In this document: positions 43,005 to 52,930 of the stretch, piece by piece
How positions within the stretch are numbered: the first letter of the stretch is position 1
How the letters are laid out: each line of letters opens with the position of its first letter
Assembly (NCBI RefSeq): GCF_000512695.2
Contig: NZ_AZRW02000001.1
Coordinates: forward strand, 62,001 to 126,000
From: Pseudomonas sp. QTF5
GTDB taxonomy: Bacteria; Pseudomonadota; Gammaproteobacteria; Pseudomonadales; Pseudomonadaceae
DNA length: 64,000 nt
Direction of reading: 5' to 3'
Notes under the pieces: generated by a model
What the model was told of the DNA's origin: nothing
The model's database searches: none
Seen by the model: the letters and a program-made list of their open reading frames with translations, nothing else
Made by a program: the position numbers and the translations under genes

Positions 43005-43136
43005 GCCGGAAATTTAAGCTCAGTTACTTCGGGTGTCAAACCCGGGATTAAAAATGCAGGTCATTTCAGCGCACGGCCGGACTGCGGTAAGCTCGCCGGC
43101 CATGCTTACATCTGCCGGTTCGATAACGAGGTCGTC

Positions 43137-44138
43137 TTGTCCAATATCCGTGAAGTAGCCCGGCTGGCCGGCGTCTCGGTGGCTACCGTGTCCAGAACGC
43201 TGAAGTCGCCCGAGCGCGTCCTCCCCGAAACCCGGGACAAGGTCACCGCAGCCGTGGAACAGGCCGGCTACCGGCCGAACCTCATGGCCGTGCAGTTTCG
43301 TTCGCGCCGAACCGGCAACCTGGTGATTCTGGTCCCGGCCATCGCCAACACGTTTTTCGCACGGGTGATCAGCGGTGCCCAACAGGCGGCACAGGCGGCC
43401 GGATATCGACTGCTGTTGTGCGACACCCAGGGTCGCGAGGAAATCGAACGGGAATTTGCCGCGCTGGTGTATGCCCACCAGGCCGACGGCGTGATTCAGT
43501 TGCGCGCCTACGACCCGTTTGAATCGCCCTTCCCCCACGGCGAGTCACTGCCCCTGGTCAATGCCTGTGAGGTGATTCAAGGCGGGCGGCATCCGACGAT
43601 CAGCCTCGACAACCGGGCAGCGGCCAAGGCCATGACGGAGCATCTGATCGATCTGGGCCATCGCCGGATCGGCCTGATCAAAGGCCCGAAAAGCAGCCCA
43701 CTCACACGCGACCGCGTGGCCGGTTATCAAGATGCATTGCACCAGGCCGGTATCAAGTCGGACCCACAATTGATCTGCCACGGGGACTTCACGTTGCAGG
43801 CCGGTTTTGATGGCGCGGGAATGCTGCTGGAACTGCCCGACCGTCCGACCGCGTTCTTTTGTGAAAACGATGAAATGGCGATCGGTGCATTGAAGCGCAT
43901 CAAACAACAGGGTTTGCGGGTACCCGACGATATTTCGTTGGTCGGTTTCGATGACATTCCATTCGCGGCCTATTGTGATCCGGCGTTGACGACCATTGCG
44001 CAACCCGCCGAAATCTTTGGCCAAAGGGCCGTTGAAATGCTGATCGCCCTCATCGAAAAAAAGCCCATCCCGGACCGCCATGTGGTGCTGCCGTTCACAT
44101 TAACCGTGCGTAACAGTACGACCGCCCGAAAGGGATGA
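43137..44138 (+). CDS. LacI-family repressor of the adjacent sugar operon
   Basis: 333 residues with a TTG start. N-terminal helix-turn-helix IREVARLAGVSVATVSRTL and hinge helix YRPNLMAVQF, then a periplasmic-binding-protein-like effector domain (DGVIQLRAYDPF, ISLDNRAAAKAMTEHLIDLG, GFDDIPFAAYCDPALTTI). Divergent from the Gfo/Idh/MocA operon with the palindromic operator between, so it almost surely controls that operon. Confidence 0.92.
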   Translation: MSNIREVARLAGVSVATVSRTLKSPERVLPETRDKVTAAVEQAGYRPNLMAVQFRSRRTGNLVILVPAIANTFFARVISGAQQAAQAAGYRLLLCDTQGREEIEREFAALVYAHQADGVIQLRAYDPFESPFPHGESLPLVNACEVIQGGRHPTISLDNRAAAKAMTEHLIDLGHRRIGLIKGPKSSPLTRDRVAGYQDALHQAGIKSDPQLICHGDFTLQAGFDGAGMLLELPDRPTAFFCENDEMAIGALKRIKQQGLRVPDDISLVGFDDIPFAAYCDPALTTIAQPAEIFGQRAVEMLIALIEKKPIPDRHVVLPFTLTVRNSTTARKG

Positions 44139-44148
44139 GGAAGAAATC

Positions 44149-44646
44149 ATGGACATAAAAACCGACCTGCAACGCATCGCGCTCCAGGAAGAAACCCTGA
44201 AGTTTGAGCGCTTCGACAAAGCGACAGCCTGGGAATTGGGCACCCGATTGAAAACTGCCTGCGAGGAGCAAGGCGTGTCCGCCACGATTGAGGTCAGGCT
44301 GGCGCGGGACACCGTGTTTTTCTACTCGATGCCGGGAACCTCCGCCAGTAATGCCGACTGGGCACGCCGCAAGCGAAACGTCGTGGAACTGATGGAACTC
44401 AGCTCATACCGCGTAGGCCTGTCTTTTAAGCTTCAGGGCGATTCACTCGAAAGTTTAATGGGGTTGCCCCTGCGTGATTACGGCGATCATGGCGGCAGCT
44501 TCCCGGTGTCGGTCAAGGGCGTGGGGTGCATTGGCGCCGTCACCGTTTCAGGGCTGCCCCAGCGTGAGGATCATGCCCTGGTGGTTCAGGTGTTGGCGCA
44601 GATGTGTGGGGCCGATCTGAACGAACTTGCGCTTGAGGGCGAGTAA
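44149..44646 (+). CDS. UPF0303 / heme-degrading-domain (HbpS-like) protein
   Basis: 165 residues, 10 bp after the LacI gene on the same strand. The fold family (DUF336/HbpS-like, UPF0303) is indicated by RNVVELMELSSYRVGLSF and YGDHGGSFPVSVKGVGCIG. Members bind heme or cobalamin-like ligands, or are of unknown role. It may be co-expressed with the repressor. Confidence 0.8.
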   Translation: MDIKTDLQRIALQEETLKFERFDKATAWELGTRLKTACEEQGVSATIEVRLARDTVFFYSMPGTSASNADWARRKRNVVELMELSSYRVGLSFKLQGDSLESLMGLPLRDYGDHGGSFPVSVKGVGCIGAVTVSGLPQREDHALVVQVLAQMCGADLNELALEGE

Positions 44647-44755
44647 CCTGTGGGAGCGGGCTTGCTCGCGAAGGCGGCGGCATAGTCAACATTGATGTCG
44701 CCTGACACACCGCTTTCGCGAGCAAGTCGGATCGCCGCACCGCCGCTCCCACATG
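44647..44755. repeat. REP pair with a variant right unit
   Basis: The left unit is the standard GGGAGCGGGCTTGCTCGCGA. The right unit is altered to GCAAGTCGGATCGCCGCACC then GCCGCTCCCAC. The same variant, inverted, is present at 51741-51768, so it is a distinct REP subtype and not a random change. Confidence 0.8.
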
Positions 44756-44799
44756 GATTTCGCTTAATTGACTGGCATTGGGGTCTCCCAACGGATCGG

Positions 44800-45453
44800 T
44801 TACTTCGGTTGCGCCACCGTGCGCAGATAAGGTTTCACTGTCTTAAAGCCATCCGGATATTTCTTCCTGGCGTCCTCGTCAGAGACCGAAGTGGGAATGA
44901 TCACGTCCTCGCCCGGACGCCAGTTCACCGGGGTCGCAACAGTGTGCTTGGCATTCAACTGCAGAGAATCGAGCAGACGCAGCACTTCATCGAAGTTGCG
45001 CCCGGCACTCATCGGGTAGATCAGCATCGCCTTGACCTTTTTGTCCGGGCCGATGATGAACACTGAACGCACCGTAGCGTTGTCCACCGCAGTCCGTGCG
45101 CCGCCACTGGCATTCGGATGAATCATGTCGTAGAGCTTCGCCACCACCAGGTTCTCGTCCCCGATCATCGGATAGTTGACCGCATGCCCCTGGGTCTCTT
45201 CGATGTCTTTGGCCCAGGTCTGATGGTTACTGACAGGGTCGACGCTGAGCCCGACGATCTTGGTGTTGCGTTTATCGAACTCCGGCTTGAGCCCTGCCAT
45301 GTAGCCGAGCTCAGTGGTGCACACCGGGGTGAAGTCCTTGGGATGGGAAAACAGGATCGCCCACTTGTCGCCGATCCACTCGTGGAAATGCAGTGAGCCT
45401 TCGGTGCTTTCGACGGTAAAGTCCGGTGCTTCGTCGCCAATACGGATTGCCAT
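44800..45453 (-). CDS. 1-Cys peroxiredoxin (Prx6 / LsfA type)
   Basis: 217 residues, full length for Prx6. The peroxidatic Cys45 lies in DFTPVCTTELG; no resolving Cys is found at the usual 2-Cys position. The extended C-terminal domain (PVNWRPGEDVIIPTSVSDED) is characteristic. It reduces peroxides with an external thiol donor. AGGAG precedes ATG 45453. Monocistronic. Confidence 0.92.
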   Translation of the reverse strand: MAIRIGDEAPDFTVESTEGSLHFHEWIGDKWAILFSHPKDFTPVCTTELGYMAGLKPEFDKRNTKIVGLSVDPVSNHQTWAKDIEETQGHAVNYPMIGDENLVVAKLYDMIHPNASGGARTAVDNATVRSVFIIGPDKKVKAMLIYPMSAGRNFDEVLRLLDSLQLNAKHTVATPVNWRPGEDVIIPTSVSDEDARKKYPDGFKTVKPYLRTVAQPK

Positions 45454-45615
45454 GTTCGTTCTCCTTACTGTTGAGTCGTAGGGAAGCCGCTGGCTGCTGC
45501 TCCAACGGCATTCAGGATCTGTGTTGAACCTGTCAACGCGGATCAGTATAGGAGACGCTTGAACACAAGGTGATTATCGCCGCGCCCACTCTGCAGCCCT
45601 TGATCGACGGGGCCT

Positions 45616-47028
45616 TCAAGCCTTCGAGTTACCTTCGACCGACACAGCAAGCCCGGTTGTCCTGGCCACCCAGTAGTAGAGAATGCCCGGTACCACCAGC
45701 CCGACGATCCAGGAAATATCGACACCGCCGAGCTGCGCGACCATCGGTCCGGAATAGAAGTGAGTGTCGACAAAAGGCAGCTGAACCAGCACACCGAAGA
45801 CATACACGCTGATCCCCAACACATTCCAGCGGCCATAACGCCCCGCCGGGTCGGACAACGCGGGAATGTCATAACGCTCTTTGTTGATGAAGTAATAATC
45901 CACCAGGTTGATCGCGCTCCACGGCGTGAAGAAGGTCAACAAAAACAGGATGAAGTATTTGAACGTGGTGAGAAACGAGTGCTGCCCCAGCAATGCAAGC
46001 GCGGTCGACGCTCCGACAATCGCCAGCACAAACAGCATGCGTTTGCCGGCGGATATCTCGAAGCCACGACGGAAGCCACTGATAATGGTGGCCACGCACA
46101 TGAAGCTGCCATAAGCGTTGAGGGTAGACACCGTGACCTTGCCGAATACCACGCTCAAATACAGCAAAGAAGCGATCACCCCGGTACTGCCCAGCCCAAC
46201 GATGGTGGCGACTTCATGCCCGCGAAAACTCGTGCCCGCCAACGCAGCGGCGAACACTCCCAGCACCATGGACGCTTGAGCGCCCAGCACCGTTCCCAGG
46301 CCTACGGCGGTGAAGGTCTTCCAGGACGAAGTCTTGCTCGGCAGGTAACGTGAGTAGTCGGCCACGTAAGGACCAAACGCGATCTGCCAGGACGCGGAAA
46401 GGGACACCGCCAGCAGGAAAGTACTCCAGCCGAAATGGCGATTTTCCAGCAACAGACCAATGTCGTTGAGCGTCATCAATCGGGTAAACAGATAGACGAA
46501 GGCAATGATGCCCAGCACGCTGGCCACCCGTCCGACCAAGTGGATAACCCGATAACCGAAGATCGTCAGAAACGCGATGCAGGAGGCGAAAATCAGGATG
46601 CCAGCGCTGTCGCTGACATCGATCAGCTGGGCAATGGCCTGCCCCGACAGTACCGCGCCGGTGGCGCTGAAGCCGAGGTACATCAGGCACACCAGCACAA
46701 TCGGGATCGCTGCCCCATAGACGCCGAACTGCACGCGACTGGAGATCATCTGCGGCAATCCAAGCTTTGGCCCTTGAGCAGCGTGCAGGGCAACCACCGC
46801 ACCGCCGAGCAACTGGCCGATCAGCAAACCAATCAGTGACCAGAACACATCGCCGCCCAGCACCACGGCCAGAGCACCGGTGACGATCGCGGTGATCTGC
46901 AGATTGGCGCCGAGCCACAGGGTGAACTGGCTGTAGAGGCTGCCATGACGCTCGGCCTCGGGAATGTAATCGATCGAACGTGTCTCGATCAGGGGACTTC
47001 GCTGCTGACTATCGCTGACCTTGGTCAT
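45616..47028 (-). CDS. NCS1-type (cytosine/purine/allantoin) permease
   Basis: 470 residues from ATG 47028. Twelve hydrophobic helices of the nucleobase:cation symporter-1 group: QFTLWLGANLQITAIVTGAL (helix 1), FFTPWSAINLVDYYF and DYSRYLP are typical. Substrates are pyrimidines, purines, hydantoins or thiamine precursors. Last gene of a run that also encodes two exported amidohydrolases and an outer-membrane protein, so it probably imports a hydrolysis product (inference). Confidence 0.85.
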   Translation of the reverse strand: MTKVSDSQQRSPLIETRSIDYIPEAERHGSLYSQFTLWLGANLQITAIVTGALAVVLGGDVFWSLIGLLIGQLLGGAVVALHAAQGPKLGLPQMISSRVQFGVYGAAIPIVLVCLMYLGFSATGAVLSGQAIAQLIDVSDSAGILIFASCIAFLTIFGYRVIHLVGRVASVLGIIAFVYLFTRLMTLNDIGLLLENRHFGWSTFLLAVSLSASWQIAFGPYVADYSRYLPSKTSSWKTFTAVGLGTVLGAQASMVLGVFAAALAGTSFRGHEVATIVGLGSTGVIASLLYLSVVFGKVTVSTLNAYGSFMCVATIISGFRRGFEISAGKRMLFVLAIVGASTALALLGQHSFLTTFKYFILFLLTFFTPWSAINLVDYYFINKERYDIPALSDPAGRYGRWNVLGISVYVFGVLVQLPFVDTHFYSGPMVAQLGGVDISWIVGLVVPGILYYWVARTTGLAVSVEGNSKA

Positions 47029-47083
47029 TACGGTGCTTTCCTGTGAAGAACAGTTTGTTGTTTTTATCGTGTCGGCTTGAACA

Positions 47084-47824
47084 CTAGAAGGTCTTGCTGG
47101 CACTGGCTACCACGGTGGCAGTGCATAGATCGCCATAGCCGTACCAGCTCGCGCATTCGCTTTTCGACAGGTCGGTATCGATGTAGCTGAGGCCCCAGGA
47201 TACGCCCACGAAGTCACGGGTCAGTTTGGCTTCCCACTCGGTGTAGGCATCACGGCTTTCACCGTTGGCGGACCAGAAAGCCGGGTCTTTGACATCGTTG
47301 CGACCCACGCGCAGGTCCAGGCCGATCTCGGCCGGCAATTCGATTTTGTAGCTGAGGTAGGTGTAGAGGGTGTCCTGGTCCTCGCCAAAGAAGTTCGGCG
47401 TATCGTTTGAGTAGTTGGCGCCGAGCTTCACGCCATAAACGTCAAGGATGGCGTAGACCTCACTCATGTTGAATTGGCCTTCCTTCGGATAGTCGTACTT
47501 GAGGTACCCCAGATCGAGACTGATTGCCTCGGTCGCCTGCCAGTAGTAGCCCGCGTAGTACTCGAGTTCTTGCCGGGTTTTGTAGGGGCCGCCGAAATCG
47601 ACATTCGAGGTCCAGGCGCCCATGTACAAGCCGCTGCTGTGCACCAGCGTGGCGCCGGCCTGAACCGCCGGATCCCCCAGGGTTTGCGAAATGCCACGGG
47701 TGCGGTAGTCGCTGACAAGGCCCAGGGTCAAGTCCAGGCTGAAGTTGTCGTTAAGTGTCAGTGCCTGGCTGGTCAGGGGAGCCAATACAAGGCTGGCAAG
47801 GGTCAATGCTGAGCGTACGTTCAT
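47084..47824 (-). CDS. TorF-family putative porin
   Basis: 246 residues with signal peptide to about SQALT. Beta-barrel character: alternating aromatic strands (LGLVSDYRTRGISQTLGDPA, YAGYYWQATEAISLDLGYLK) and a terminal Phe (ASASKTF). The RGISQT block is the signature of the TorF/Gcw_chp family. Predicted outer membrane. Between the amidohydrolase and permease genes (gaps 110 and 55 bp). Confidence 0.85.
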   Translation of the reverse strand: MNVRSALTLASLVLAPLTSQALTLNDNFSLDLTLGLVSDYRTRGISQTLGDPAVQAGATLVHSSGLYMGAWTSNVDFGGPYKTRQELEYYAGYYWQATEAISLDLGYLKYDYPKEGQFNMSEVYAILDVYGVKLGANYSNDTPNFFGEDQDTLYTYLSYKIELPAEIGLDLRVGRNDVKDPAFWSANGESRDAYTEWEAKLTRDFVGVSWGLSYIDTDLSKSECASWYGYGDLCTATVVASASKTF

Positions 47825-47934
47825 ACAAGTCTCTTATTTTTATGGATCAGCGGTTGATTTCGGGCATGGCGTTGCCCAGCCCCTCGCAATGCGAGGAGCA
47901 GGAGCATTTTTTGGGTGCTGCTGGCGGGTAGTCG

Positions 47935-49677
47935 TCAGGACGCGGGCGCGTACACCTGCTTGCCAGCGAAGAAAGTCTTCAGGACCTTGGTGTCGAACAG
48001 TTCGTCGTCGCTGACCTTGAACACATCACGGTCGAGGATGATCAGATCGGCCTGTTTGCCGGGCGCCAGCGAGCCAATCTGTTGCTCCAGCCGCAGGACT
48101 TTGGCGGCATTGAGGGTGTAGGCGTAGAACATGGTCTGGCGATCAATGCTTTCATTGGCATTCAACACACCCAGCGGCCCTTTGCGAGTGCTGGCCTGAG
48201 CGATGGCATTCCACGGGTTGGGGCTGGACACCGGCCAGTCACTGCCACCGGCGATGACCGCACCGGCGTTATGCAGAGACCTGGCGGGATACTGATAACC
48301 GTAAGCGAACGCGCTGATATACGGTTTGACCAGCTCCACCGTGTAAGACTCGCCGGTGGCCCACAGCAGCTGCATGGAAGCGATCACGCCAAGCTGCTTG
48401 AAGCGCGGGAATTCCTTTGGATTGACCAGTTGCAGGTGAGTGATGCTGTGGGCCATCGGTGTCGGGTTGAGCTTGCGCGCGTATTCAACGGCATTGAGTG
48501 ACTCACGTACGGCACGGTCGCCGACCGCATGCGTGTGCACAATCCAGTCACGCTTCTCCGCCGCGACCACCAATTCACCAAAGTGTGCCGGGTCGATCAG
48601 CAACTGACCGTTTTTTTGACTGTTGGTGAACGGAACAATCACCGCTGCCGTCTGCCCTGGAAACTCCAGGACACCGTCAGCGAAGACCTTGATGCCAGGA
48701 AAACTCAGGTTGGGCACGCCCTCGAATTTCTTCATCACCTTGGCCAGCACCTCCAGGTCCGCCGGCCGGCTTTTTGGGTTAGCCAGCAGCAGAGCCGCAA
48801 CGTGGGCATTGAGCTCGCCCTTCTCTGCCAGTTCGCGGTAAAGCGGTAGAACACCGTAACTCTGCTCGGTGGCCTGGAAATCGAACAGCGAATCACCACT
48901 TCCGGCATTCGCTGCCGCGTCCATCCAGGCGGTAACGCCATATTGATTATTGACCTTCACTGCCTCGCGGGCAGCCTTCAACATGACCTCGTTGCCGGGC
49001 GCGGGAATCTGACTGCGTACCTTGTCCCAGCGCGACTCGGCGAACAAACCATTGGGGGTGAAGTCCGCTGCGTGCCCCACGAAACTGCGGTCCTGTTCCG
49101 ACAGACCTTTTACCAATGCCGCGTCGATCTTCAGACGCTTGAGCATCGCGTTGTTGGCCCAGCCGGTATGCCCGTCAATCCCGCTGAGAACCACCGGCTG
49201 GTCCGCCCAGCGTCCCTGATTGAAGCGCTGACCGAGCTCGCGGCTTTTCTCCCAATAGGCCGAACTCACCCCGGCAATGCTGATCACGTCACCGGCCCGT
49301 GCTCGCCCCGCTTCATCCTGCTCGATCACCCATTGCTCGAGTTCGGGCAACGGCTTCACTTCATCCAGCAGGTTGGCCCCCTGGCTGTTGAAGGCCGCAA
49401 CCACCGGGTGACTATGGGTATCAATCATTCCAGGCATCAATACTTTGCCCGCCAGATCGATTCGTTGCGTCTGGGCATCGGCCAGGGCGTTGATCTCGGC
49501 ATTGCTGCCCACTTTTAGAATCTTGCCGTCTTGCACCGCCACTGCCTGAACCAGTCCTTGACCGGGTTCGGCGGTAAAGACCTTGCCGTTGAACAGCACA
49601 AGATCAGCAGCAGCCATGGCCTGCACCGAGGAAAGGGCCAGGGCTGCGGCCAACAGGTTGGGAATGAATAGTTGCAT
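47935..49677 (-). CDS. Exported YtcJ-like amidohydrolase
   Basis: 580 residues. A signal peptide is cut near AMAAAD. Amidohydrolase-superfamily metal ligands: DTHSHP (HxH) near 87, IDGHTGW, HTHAVGD (HxxxxxD type), SITHLQ and SDWPV (Asp). The family hydrolyses amides, often N-acyl or cyclic, with one or two metals. Together with the upstream lipoprotein paralogue it forms a periplasmic enzyme pair (18-bp gap). Confidence 0.88.
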   Translation of the reverse strand: MQLFIPNLLAAALALSSVQAMAAADLVLFNGKVFTAEPGQGLVQAVAVQDGKILKVGSNAEINALADAQTQRIDLAGKVLMPGMIDTHSHPVVAAFNSQGANLLDEVKPLPELEQWVIEQDEAGRARAGDVISIAGVSSAYWEKSRELGQRFNQGRWADQPVVLSGIDGHTGWANNAMLKRLKIDAALVKGLSEQDRSFVGHAADFTPNGLFAESRWDKVRSQIPAPGNEVMLKAAREAVKVNNQYGVTAWMDAAANAGSGDSLFDFQATEQSYGVLPLYRELAEKGELNAHVAALLLANPKSRPADLEVLAKVMKKFEGVPNLSFPGIKVFADGVLEFPGQTAAVIVPFTNSQKNGQLLIDPAHFGELVVAAEKRDWIVHTHAVGDRAVRESLNAVEYARKLNPTPMAHSITHLQLVNPKEFPRFKQLGVIASMQLLWATGESYTVELVKPYISAFAYGYQYPARSLHNAGAVIAGGSDWPVSSPNPWNAIAQASTRKGPLGVLNANESIDRQTMFYAYTLNAAKVLRLEQQIGSLAPGKQADLIILDRDVFKVSDDELFDTKVLKTFFAGKQVYAPAS

Positions 49678-49695
49678 CGGAACACTCTCTTGTTT

Positions 49696-51564
49696 TTATT
49701 GGGCGATTCGGGAGATGGAAGTGTGTGACAACGCCTTCGGATCAAGTCCAACGAACGGCACCTTGGCCCACACGACCTTGCCGCCGACCATCGTCAGCAG
49801 CACCTCGTTTCGGCCCAGCTCATCCTCCGGCACCTGCATGAAGTTCTTGTCCAGCACGATCAAGTCGGCGAACTTTCCAACCTCGACCGAACCGACGACA
49901 GCGTCCAGTTTCAGTTGCTCGGCGGCGTTCATGGTGATGGTGCGCAGCACGTCGGTGCGCGACAGCGCCGGGTCGGCATTCAACCTGCCGGCATACTTGG
50001 GGCCATAGCTGTGCGGGTTCAGCGGATCGCCTGAACGGGTGACGCCGATCTTCAACGCCAGGAATTCGTCAAGCGGGTCGACGGGCCAGTCGCTGCCATA
50101 GGCGACGCGGCCGCCAGCGCGGCTGATGCTGCCGGATGGCTCCATGCGGGCAAAGCGCGCCGCGCCGAGATGTTCATTGGTGCCGTCAATTGTGGACGGT
50201 GCCTGCTGGGCCCACTGGAACGACATGTTGGCGGTCACATCGAGCGCCTTGAAACGTGAATAGTCAGCGGGGTCCACCGACTCGGCGTGGGTAATGGCCG
50301 GACGAAAACCGTTACCCGGCAGTTGCTGGCGCACGTACTCGATACCGTTCAACGAGTCACGCACCGCTCGGTCCCCGGTGGCGTGAAGGTGCGGGTCGAG
50401 GCCGGCCTGCACCGCTTGCAACAGCAACGGATTGAGCACTTGCGGCGGGAAATACAGCTCACCGGCATTCTTGCCAGGCGTCCACTTGGGCGCGGCATCG
50501 GTGCCGGCATTACGCAGGTACGGCGTCAACATGGCCCCGGTATCCGCTGGAGCGTTGATGATGCCGTCCATGAACAATTTGACGTGGCGCATGCTCACAC
50601 CCGGCGCGACTTTGGCTTCGCCCTGGTCGTAGGTATTGGCCAATGCCTTGGCCTCGGCAATGGTTTTCGCCGGGTCTGCAGCGGCGGCGGCAGGGTCGAG
50701 TTTGATCGCCAGCAAGGCCCGTGCAGTCAGCTCGCCCGACTGTTGCAGGGTGGTAAACGCTTTGCCATTTTCAGGCCCCGACAAGGCATCGAAGAAACTG
50801 GTGATGCCTTGTTGGCGCATGGCATCGAGCGCCGCCCGGGTCTGGTTGAGTTTTTCTGCGTCGCTGGCCGGCGGCACCACGGCGGCCATGGCATCGGCGG
50901 CACCGTCTTCGCAGATACCGGTCGGGTTGCCGGCGCTGTCGCGCACGTACTTGCCATCCCCCGGATTGGCCGTGTGCTTGTTGATGCCAGCCACCGCCAG
51001 CCCGCGGGAGTTTGTCAGCACGGTATGGAAGTCGGTGGAACGGACCTGAATCGGACGAGTGGTCTTTAGCGCATCCAGCGTCGACTTGTCAGGATCGCCG
51101 TCGAGCCCGGTCATGCCCATGCGGTCCCAACTGCCGACTTCAAGCCAGACATCGGGGCCCTTGCCCTTGTCGGCATCCAGACACGCCTGAATGGTTTCCT
51201 GGAAAACCTTGCGGGTCATCGTCTGGTATTTCAGGTCGCACAACGTCATGGCGCGACCGCCGTCCCCCGGATGCATGTGCGCATCGACGAAGCCCGGCAT
51301 CAACATGCGCCCCGCCAGATCGATCAGCTGTGTCTGCGTGCCGATGTACGAAGCAACGCCTTCATCGCTGCCGACATAAACGATCTTCCCGCCCGTGACG
51401 GCGATCGCCTGTTGCACGGAATTCTTGCCATCGACGGTGTAGACATAGCCGTTGCGCATCACCATGTCAGCCGGTGTCGAACCCTGTGTCTGACACCCCA
51501 CCAGCGCCACGCAGGAAAATGCCGTTGTCGACGCAACGGCGATAAACAGCCTGGAAAATTTCAA
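49696..51564 (-). CDS. YtcJ-like amidohydrolase lipoprotein
   Basis: 622 residues from TTG 51564, preceded by GAGG; no ATG is well placed. The signal has lipobox ALVGC (Cys about residue 24), so it is membrane-anchored. Metal motifs: VDAHMHPGDG, DFHTVLTNS, HLHATGDRA, ITHAES and YGSDWPVDP. It is a diverged paralogue of the next gene. First gene of the operon; no regulator is adjacent upstream except the LysR gene at 51870, 305 bp away on the same strand. Confidence 0.87.
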   Translation of the reverse strand: MKFSRLFIAVASTTAFSCVALVGCQTQGSTPADMVMRNGYVYTVDGKNSVQQAIAVTGGKIVYVGSDEGVASYIGTQTQLIDLAGRMLMPGFVDAHMHPGDGGRAMTLCDLKYQTMTRKVFQETIQACLDADKGKGPDVWLEVGSWDRMGMTGLDGDPDKSTLDALKTTRPIQVRSTDFHTVLTNSRGLAVAGINKHTANPGDGKYVRDSAGNPTGICEDGAADAMAAVVPPASDAEKLNQTRAALDAMRQQGITSFFDALSGPENGKAFTTLQQSGELTARALLAIKLDPAAAAADPAKTIAEAKALANTYDQGEAKVAPGVSMRHVKLFMDGIINAPADTGAMLTPYLRNAGTDAAPKWTPGKNAGELYFPPQVLNPLLLQAVQAGLDPHLHATGDRAVRDSLNGIEYVRQQLPGNGFRPAITHAESVDPADYSRFKALDVTANMSFQWAQQAPSTIDGTNEHLGAARFARMEPSGSISRAGGRVAYGSDWPVDPLDEFLALKIGVTRSGDPLNPHSYGPKYAGRLNADPALSRTDVLRTITMNAAEQLKLDAVVGSVEVGKFADLIVLDKNFMQVPEDELGRNEVLLTMVGGKVVWAKVPFVGLDPKALSHTSISRIAQ

Positions 51565-51730
51565 CTGCCTCACCTCTATTTTTATAGTTTTGGAAGTGGC
51601 CCGAACAGACGGCCGCAAGCCTCTGATATGCAGGGCATACCCTATAGGGCGCAGGCGTCGGATGGACCTCTACAAATGAGGAGGGGTGAGGCAATTAAAT
51701 GACAGGGCTCCGAGTTGGTGTAGCGGCGGA

Positions 51731-51813
51731 ACCTGTGGGAGCGGCGGTGCGGCGATCCGACTTGCTCGCGAAGACGGCGGCACAGCCAACATTGATATCG
51801 ACTGACACGCCGC
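51731..51813. repeat. REP unit, variant subtype (single)
   Basis: CCTGTGGGAGCGGCGGTGCG then GCGATCCGACTTGCTCGCGA, the inverse of the right unit at 44727-44755, followed by the usual AAGACGGCGGCACAGCCAAC spacer but no second palindrome. Confidence 0.75.
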
Positions 51814-51869
51814 TGAACTCGATGACGCCTTGCTCGCCATCGGCCAGCTCGATCGGGCGTAAGCCTTTA

Positions 51870-52757
51870 TCAGGTTTTGAAAAGCTCCGCGCCCATGAAG
51901 TCGATGAACGCACGCAGCTTCGGCGCCAGGTGCTTGCTCGACGGCCAGAGCATGCGGAAGGTGCCCTGATGATAGTTGTAGTCGTCCAGCACCCTCACCA
52001 GTTCGCCGGCAGCGATGGCATCGTGCACCATGAAATCCGGCAGGCAGGCGATTCCAAGGCCATCGCGGGCAACGTGAAACAAAGCCTCGGTGGTGTTGCA
52101 CACCATCGATGCCAAGAGGACGGGCTCTGCCTCGCCCTCCGGTCTGCGCAAGGGCCATGACTCGAACTTGCCGGTACTCGGGAACTTGTGTTGCAGGCAG
52201 GCGTGGTCCTTCAGGTCGGCGGGCACGCGCGGAGTGCCGCGCGCGGCGAAGTACCGGGGCGAGGCAACTAACAACAGCTTGAAGGTGCCCAGTGCACGGG
52301 ACATCAACCGGGAATCAGTCGGTTCTCCGGTGCGAATGACGGCATCGAATCCGTCCTCGATTACATCGACCAACCGATCCGAGAAATCCACGTCCAGTTC
52401 GATAGCGGGGTAGCGGTGCATGAAGGCCGTCAGCGCCGGCATGACCAAGCCACTGGCCAGCGGCAGGCTCACGCGCAGCTTCCCTTGGGGTGCCTGACGA
52501 GTTACCAACAACTCAAGCTTGGCCGCCTCGACCTCGCAAAGGATGCGCCGGCAACGCTCCAGGAACAGTGTGCCCTCGGAGGTCAGCGTGATGCTGCGCG
52601 TGCTGCGATGGAGGAGGCGCACGCCCAGCCGCTCCTCCAGCCGGGCCACGCTTTTGCCCACGGCGGAAGACGAGATGCCGAGCACGCGCCCGGCCTCCGA
52701 AAAGCTGCGGGCTTCGGCCGCCTGCACGAAGAACGCGATGCCGTTGAGAGAGTCCAT
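51870..52757 (-). CDS. LysR-family regulator divergent from MFS exporter
   Basis: 295 residues. Helix-turn-helix NGIAFFVQAAEARSFSEAGR and SSSAVGKSVARLEERLGVRL; effector domain of the CrgA-like type (RVSLPLASGLVMPAL, VDVIEDGFDAVIRTGEP). Divergent from the MFS gene with about 170 bp between, so likely its regulator. Confidence 0.92.
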   Translation of the reverse strand: MDSLNGIAFFVQAAEARSFSEAGRVLGISSSAVGKSVARLEERLGVRLLHRSTRSITLTSEGTLFLERCRRILCEVEAAKLELLVTRQAPQGKLRVSLPLASGLVMPALTAFMHRYPAIELDVDFSDRLVDVIEDGFDAVIRTGEPTDSRLMSRALGTFKLLLVASPRYFAARGTPRVPADLKDHACLQHKFPSTGKFESWPLRRPEGEAEPVLLASMVCNTTEALFHVARDGLGIACLPDFMVHDAIAAGELVRVLDDYNYHQGTFRMLWPSSKHLAPKLRAFIDFMGAELFKT

Positions 52758-52930
52758 TCTTCACCGTTCTAAGAAAATTTGTCCGATATGTTCGGAACCT
52801 TAGCCCATTTTTCTTAATCGAGCCCGCACTTACGCTGATGGCTGCACAGGTTGGATGCGGCTGTCTTGGCTTTCGAGATACGGCTTTGACGTCTGCCTGC
52901 CCCTCTACTGAATCTTTGCGGATGTTTCCC

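Noticed and set aside
49583-50008. Plus-strand frame across the junction of the two amidohydrolase genes
   Set aside because: Antisense of conserved C-terminal and signal regions; no family features.
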